From the NCBI RefSeq assembly GCF_015160855.1, contig NZ_CP063373.1, positions 682,001 to 746,000 of the forward strand: a stretch of 64,000 bases of DNA. Direction: 5' to 3'. Shown here piece by piece: positions 59,863 to 64,000 of the stretch. Positions within the stretch are counted from its first letter, which is position 1, and each line of letters opens with the position of its first letter. The translations under genes were made by a program, and so were the position numbers. Source of the stretch: Streptomyces ferrugineus (GTDB lineage Bacteria; Actinomycetota; Actinomycetes; Streptomycetales; Streptomycetaceae). Under the pieces are notes generated by a model, which was not told the origin of the DNA, did not search any database, and worked only from the letters and a program-made list of their open reading frames with translations.

Positions 59863-60990
59863 GTGACCGTCACCGAGCCCGCCGCCTCCCGCGCGGCCCA
59901 TGTCCTGTCCCGGCCGACCTCGATCAACGGCCTCACCGTGCCCAACCGCATCGTGATGGCGCCGATGACGCGCATGTTCTCGCCGGGCGGCGTCCCCGGT
60001 GCGGACGTGGTGTCGTACTACGCGCGCCGGGCCGCCGCCGGCGTGGGGCTGATCGTGACCGAGGGGACCTACGTCGGGCATGAGTCGGCCGGGCAGAGCG
60101 ACCGGGTGCCCCGGTTCCACGGCGAGGAGCAGCTCGCCGGATGGGCGAAGGTCGCCGAGAGCGTGCATGCGGCGGGCGGGACCATCGTGCCGCAGCTCTG
60201 GCACATCGGCATGGTGCGGCAGCAGGGCCAGCCGCCCTACGCCGAGGCCCCGGCCGTCGGCCCCTCCGGGCTGCGGATCGGTGCCGACGAGCCCACCGGC
60301 AGGGCCATGACCCAGCGCGACCTGGACGACGTCATCGGCGCCTTCGCCGAGGCCGCCGCGGACGCCGAGCGGATCGGGTTCGACGGCGTGGAGATCCACG
60401 GCGCCCACGGCTACCTCGTCGACCAGTTCCTGTGGGCGGGGACGAACCGCCGCACCGACGCGTACGGAGGTGACCCCGTCGCCCGTACGAAGTTCGCGGC
60501 GGAGATCGTGGCCGCCGTACGGGAGTCGGTCTCGCCGTCCTTCCCGGTCGTCTTCCGCTACTCGCAGTGGAAGCAGGAGGCCTACGACGCCCGTCTCGCC
60601 GAGACCCCCGAGGAGCTGGAGGCCGTCCTCGCCCCGCTCGCCGCGGCCGGGGTCGACGCCTTCCACGCCTCCACCCGCCGCTACTGGGTCCCGGAGTTCG
60701 ACGGCTCCGACCTCAACCTCGCCGGCTGGACGAAGAAGCTGACCGGCAAGCCCACCATCACCGTCGGCTCGGTCGGCCTGGACGGCGAGTTCCTGGGCGC
60801 GTTCGCCGGCCAGGGCTCCGGGATCAAGGGCATCGACGACCTCCTGGACCGCCTGGAGGCCGAGGAGTTCGACTTCGTCGCCGTCGGCCGGGCGCTGCTC
60901 CAGGACCCGGAGTGGGCCGCGAAGGTGCTGCAGGGCCGCCTTGGTGAGCTGGCGTCGTATGACGCCGCTTCGCTGAAGTCCCTGAGCTGA
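59863..60990 (+). CDS. NADH:flavin oxidoreductase, old yellow enzyme family
   Basis: 375 residues, FMN-dependent TIM barrel. It starts with LSRPTSINGLTVPNRIVMAPMTR, carries QLWHIG and the catalytic pair in DGVEIHGAHGYLVDQFLW, and ends with FVAVGRALLQDPEWAAKV. These enzymes reduce activated double bonds such as enones. GTG start with AAGGAG nine bases upstream. The promoter lies in 59735-59862. A truncated MFS gene follows on the same strand. Substrate unknown. Confidence 0.93.
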   Translation: MTVTEPAASRAAHVLSRPTSINGLTVPNRIVMAPMTRMFSPGGVPGADVVSYYARRAAAGVGLIVTEGTYVGHESAGQSDRVPRFHGEEQLAGWAKVAESVHAAGGTIVPQLWHIGMVRQQGQPPYAEAPAVGPSGLRIGADEPTGRAMTQRDLDDVIGAFAEAAADAERIGFDGVEIHGAHGYLVDQFLWAGTNRRTDAYGGDPVARTKFAAEIVAAVRESVSPSFPVVFRYSQWKQEAYDARLAETPEELEAVLAPLAAAGVDAFHASTRRYWVPEFDGSDLNLAGWTKKLTGKPTITVGSVGLDGEFLGAFAGQGSGIKGIDDLLDRLEAEEFDFVAVGRALLQDPEWAAKVLQGRLGELASYDAASLKSLS

Positions 60991-61070
60991 CACCGGCGCC
61001 GTAGGGCCCCGCGCCCCTCTGGGGTGCGGGGCTCACCCGCACAGGTCGAGTACGTCAATCAACCAAGTCG

Positions 61071-61535
61071 ATGCTGGTCGCGGGCCTGTGCATGGCGCCC
61101 TCGAGCCTGGTCATGATGGCGACGGCGCCGGTGTCGGCGGCGATTTCCCGCGCGCAGGGCCCGAAGGTGACGTTGATGATCGGCGTGCTGATCGTCGCCG
61201 CCGGCTACGGCTCGATGCCCGCCCTCATCATGAGCGCCGTGCCCGCGTCGGAGACGGCCGCCGCGAACAGCCTCAACACGCTGATGCGTTCCCTCGGTAC
61301 GTCCACGGCGAGCGCCGTCGCGGGCGTGATCCTCGCCCAGATGACGACGGACCTCGGCGGCTACGCCCTGCCGTCCGAGAACGGCTTCAAGGTGGTCCTG
61401 GCGGTGGGCGCCGGGGCCGCGCTGCCGGCGTTCGTGGTGGCGTCGTTCATCCCGCGGCAGGAGACGGCCGCCGCCGGGGGCGAGGCGGTGACGGACGCGG
61501 CTGCGGAACCGGCGGGAACGGCCGCGAAGTCGTAA
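61071..61535 (+). pseudogene. remnant of a DHA2 MFS transporter gene
   Basis: Only the last four or so helices remain, starting LVAGLCMAPSSLVMMATAPVSAAI. Within them a segment of about 45 residues is missing between LIVAAGYG and SMPALIMSAVPASETAAANS, where related exporters have one more helix pair. The 5' two thirds are absent and no ribosome site precedes the remaining frame. The frame stays open, so the deletions are probably not old. It is unrelated in position to the intact exporter at 22410-23945. Confidence 0.75.
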
Positions 61536-61545
61536 CCAGTCGTAA

Positions 61546-62115
61546 CTACAGGTTCCCCAACGGCTCGATGTCCACCTTCACCGGAGTGCCCCACACGCGC
61601 AGCACCTCGTAGTCGGTGAACTCGTGTACGAGCCGGTAGGCCATGGCGGGACGCGGGCCGCGACGCTGGGCGGCGAGATAGAGCTCGGCCTCCCGGCGGT
61701 CGCGGCGCGGAGTGCCACACAGCTGCCACTCCTGACCGTTCCACAGCTCCGGCAGCCAGCGCTGCTGGGGCTGGGGGCGGTCGCCCCGGACGCCATAGCG
61801 GGAGGGGGCGGTCTCGGTGGTGCGCGGGGGCACGGGACCGCCGTTGTACTCGGCACGACGGGCTGCCCGGCGACGGGTTTCACAGAGCAGACAGAGGTCG
61901 TGGGCGTTCTCGTCGACCGGGCCGTTCGGGTGCTCCGGGCAGCGGGTGGCGGGGGCGGCGCCGGTGACGCTCTCGTCCAGCAGGTCGAGCGCGCGGCGCA
62001 CGTCCGCCTTGACCTCGTGCAGCCTGGCGTCCGGCGTGTCGGAGGTCAGGGCCTCGCCGTGCTCGCCGAGGAGGCGGAGGGCTCGGCCCAGGGCGGTGAG
62101 TTGGGCGTGGTTCAT
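61546..62115 (-). CDS. conserved hypothetical protein with a Cys/His cluster
   Basis: 189 residues, cytosolic. The N-terminal 50 residues are helical (ALGRALRLLGEHGEALTSD). The middle has RCPEHPNGPVDENAHDLCLLCETRRRAARR, where C, H, C and C could bind zinc. The C-terminal part is basic with WNGQEWQLCGTPRRDRREAELYLAAQRR. No known family is recognised. ATG start. It converges with the MFS remnant. The 197-base gap to the aldo/keto reductase gene shows nothing convincing. Confidence 0.65.
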   Translation of the reverse strand: MNHAQLTALGRALRLLGEHGEALTSDTPDARLHEVKADVRRALDLLDESVTGAAPATRCPEHPNGPVDENAHDLCLLCETRRRAARRAEYNGGPVPPRTTETAPSRYGVRGDRPQPQQRWLPELWNGQEWQLCGTPRRDRREAELYLAAQRRGPRPAMAYRLVHEFTDYEVLRVWGTPVKVDIEPLGNL

Positions 62116-62312
62116 GGGGCGGCTCCGGGGCTGGCGGGGGCCTTGGTCAGGTGGTGTGGCCGACCCTCAGCATGCACATGGGGGGTCCTGTGCTTCCGAG
62201 CGGGTCATGAACTCCCTTGAGCTTCTCGGTGTCGAGGGTGAGACCTGGCGGGGGCTCGAGACCCTTGGGTGGCAGGAGGAACAGGAGTTGCTCGGCATAC
62301 GGAACCGCCGTG

Positions 62313-63143
62313 TTAGGCGTTCAGGCGGGCGTACTGTTCCGGCGTGAGGCGGACCGTGTCCGCGCCCAGGTTCTCCTCCAGGTGTGCGATGCTCGCCGTT
62401 CCCGGGATCGGGAGGATCACCGGGGAGTGGGCGAGGAGCCAGGCGAGGGTGACCTGGGTCGGTGTGGCGTCGAGTTCCCCGGCCACGGCGGCGATCTCCG
62501 ACGACCGCCCGCCCGACTGTCCCGCCGCCACCGGCCGCCACGGCAGGAACGCGATGCCCGCCTCCTCGCACGCGGCGAGGACGGGCTCGTGCTCGCGGTC
62601 GAGGGGGTTGTAGCGGTTCTGGACGCTCGCGATGTCCACGACGGCGCGGGCGTCGGCGAGTTCGGCGGCCGTCACCTCGGAGAGGCCGATGTGGCCGATC
62701 TTGCCCTCGTCGCGCAGGTCGCGCAGGGCGCCGAGCTGGTCGGGCAGCGGCACGTCCGGGTCGAGGCGGTGGAGCTGGAGGAGTCCGATGCGGTCCAGGC
62801 GGAGGCGGAGCAGGGCCTCGTCGACCTGGTCGCGCAGGTCGGCCGGTTCGCCGGCGTGCCGCCAGCCCTCACCGTCGGTGGTGTGGCGGATGCCGACCTT
62901 CGTGGCGATCACGAGGTCCTCGGGGTACGGGTGCAGGGCCTCGGCGAGGAGGTCCTCGTTGCCGCCCCAGCCGTACATGTGCGCGGTGTCGATGAGTGTG
63001 ACGCCGAGTTCGACGGCTCGGCGGGCGACCGCGAGGCAGGTGGCACGGTCCTCGGCGGTCTCCGGTCGTAGGTGCATCGCCCCGAAGCCGAGCCGCCGTA
63101 CTTCCAGTTCGCCGCCGATGCGGAACGTCGTCGGTGCCGTCAT
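62313..63143 (-). CDS. aldo/keto reductase
   Basis: 276 residues, NADPH-dependent TIM-barrel oxidoreductase. The N-terminal LGFGAMHL, DTAHMYGWGGNEDLLAEAL (catalytic Asp and Tyr), IATKVG (Lys) and LLQLHRLDPDVPLPDQLG (His) give the AKR catalytic tetrad. The cofactor end is ILPIPGTASIAHLEENLGA. Substrate unknown. ATG start. It follows murQ on the same strand with 27 bases between. Confidence 0.93.
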   Translation of the reverse strand: MTAPTTFRIGGELEVRRLGFGAMHLRPETAEDRATCLAVARRAVELGVTLIDTAHMYGWGGNEDLLAEALHPYPEDLVIATKVGIRHTTDGEGWRHAGEPADLRDQVDEALLRLRLDRIGLLQLHRLDPDVPLPDQLGALRDLRDEGKIGHIGLSEVTAAELADARAVVDIASVQNRYNPLDREHEPVLAACEEAGIAFLPWRPVAAGQSGGRSSEIAAVAGELDATPTQVTLAWLLAHSPVILPIPGTASIAHLEENLGADTVRLTPEQYARLNA

Positions 63144-63170
63144 ACGGCCACGCTAACAGGGGAGTCGACG

Positions 63171-64000
63171 TCAGCTCCCCGCCGTTTCCAGCGCGGCTCG
63201 GAGGTGGCCGTCGGCCGCGGCCAGGAGTCCGTTCGCCGTGGCGCCGTCCACGTCCGCCAGCAGGATCAGGATCGCCGTCTTCACCTCGCCGCCCGCCTCG
63301 GTCAGGGCGCGCTCGATGTCGGTGTCGGCGGCCCCGGTGGCGAGGGCGACGATGCGGCGGGAGCGGGCCCGGAGTTTGTCGTTGGAGGCGCGGACGTCGA
63401 CCATGAGGTTTCCGTAGGTCTTGCCGAGCCGGATCATCGTGATCGTCGACAGCATGTTGAGGACCAGCTTCTGGGCGGTGCCGGCCTTGAGGCGGGTCGA
63501 GCCGGTCAGCAGTTCGGGGCCGACGACGATCTCGATGCCGTGCTCGGCTGCGGAGGCGAGGGTGCTGCCCGGGTTGCAGGACAGGCCGATCGTCAGCGCG
63601 CCCTGCTGACGGGCGTGTTCGACCGCGGCGATGGCGTACGGCGTGCGTCCGGAGGCCGAGATGCCGACCACCGTGTCCGCCGGGGTGAGTGCGAGGGCGT
63701 CGAGGTCGGCGTGGGCCAGCTCCACGGAGTCCTCGGCGCCCTCGACGGAGGTGACCATCGCCGCCGGGCCGCCCGCGATGAGGCCGACGACCTGGGCGGG
63801 GTCGGTGTTGAAGGTGGGCGGGCACTCGGAGGCGTCGAGGATGCCGAGGCGGCCGGCGGTGCCGGCGCCCGCGTACAGGAGTCGGCCGCCGCGTGCCATC
63901 CGTTCCGCGACGGCGTCGATCGCGGCGGCGATCTCGGGGAGGCGGGCGGCGACGGCGGCGGGCACGGAGGCGTCCTCGCCGTTCATGAGCCGGGCGATGT
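63171..64000 (-). CDS. murQ: N-acetylmuramic acid 6-phosphate etherase (5' end outside window)
   Basis: At least 275 residues are visible; the start lies beyond base 64000 (upstream residues IARLMNGED can be read). Cleaves the lactyl ether of MurNAc-6-P to give GlcNAc-6-P in cell-wall recycling. SIS domain with LLYAGAGTAGRLGILDASECPPTF, GISASGRTPYAIAAVEHA and the MurQ block STRLKAGTAQKLVLNMLSTITMI. Its product feeds NagA, encoded 14 kb away. Start cannot be judged. Confidence 0.95.
   Translation of the reverse strand, partial: IARLMNGEDASVPAAVAARLPEIAAAIDAVAERMARGGRLLYAGAGTAGRLGILDASECPPTFNTDPAQVVGLIAGGPAAMVTSVEGAEDSVELAHADLDALALTPADTVVGISASGRTPYAIAAVEHARQQGALTIGLSCNPGSTLASAAEHGIEIVVGPELLTGSTRLKAGTAQKLVLNMLSTITMIRLGKTYGNLMVDVRASNDKLRARSRRIVALATGAADTDIERALTEAGGEVKTAILILLADVDGATANGLLAAADGHLRAALETAGS

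Noticed and set aside
62206..62340. Short frame starting MNSLELLGVEGETW near 62206 as a small peptide gene.
   Set aside because: No ribosome site and no homologous context; it runs into the end of the aldo/keto reductase gene.

Overview
The window is about 70% G+C chromosomal DNA with Streptomyces-type codon use, GTG/TTG starts and long GC-rich hairpin terminators. Gene order (ispD-ispF-cysS-rlmB ... msiK ... terD ... cdgB ... nagA-nagK ... otsB/otsA ... thrC ... groEL2 ... murQ) matches, from memory, the SCO4233 to SCO4307 part of the Streptomyces coelicolor chromosome. It therefore looks like the conserved core of a Streptomyces genome with several accessory insertions.

Layout. 0-7.9 kb is core: isoprenoid precursor enzymes, cysteinyl-tRNA synthetase, a 23S rRNA methyltransferase, a DoxX membrane protein, a nucleotidyltransferase and the shared sugar-transport ATPase MsiK, ending at tRNA-Thr(TGT). 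From 8.1 to 13.5 kb there is no recognisable enzyme, only nine small exported proteins. Most fall into a few paralogous families with fixed cysteine spacing, and some share leaders or promoters. 13.5-17.6 kb is a compact operon: WS/DGAT-like acyltransferase, acyl carrier protein, ketosynthase, second acyltransferase. These two blocks are the least explained part of the window and the best candidate for an undescribed system (exported small proteins beside a dedicated acyl-transfer pathway).

17.6-37.5 kb returns to ordinary Streptomyces content: a DUF4037-like protein, an APH(6)-type kinase, a large secreted Asp-box protein, an oxidoreductase/MFS pair, a flavin amine oxidase, a pentapeptide-repeat protein, an M1 peptidase lipoprotein, TerD, a TnpB-only transposon, ArfB, an ECF sigma factor, a flavin reductase, the diguanylate cyclase CdgB and a CBM protein. 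37.5-46.9 kb is an accessory island with two transposase remnants, an intact IS5-type element, a divergent second copy of a PfkB sugar kinase, a frameshifted pseudogene, an XRE/TPR regulator, a 2'-5' RNA ligase-like protein and a SLOG-like protein between direct repeats.

46.9-64 kb is core again. It holds amino-sugar catabolism (PfkB kinase, nagA, nagK and a sugar-binding lipoprotein under two DasR-type operators), osmolyte synthesis (otsB, otsA, gpgS), thrC and a sulfur carrier behind a SAM-I riboswitch, a cold-shock protein, groEL2 behind two CIRCE operators, an old-yellow-enzyme, a decayed MFS gene, an aldo/keto reductase and murQ (cut by the window end). Amino-sugar use links several loci: the MsiK ATPase (with a DasR-like site), NagK/NagA and MurQ.
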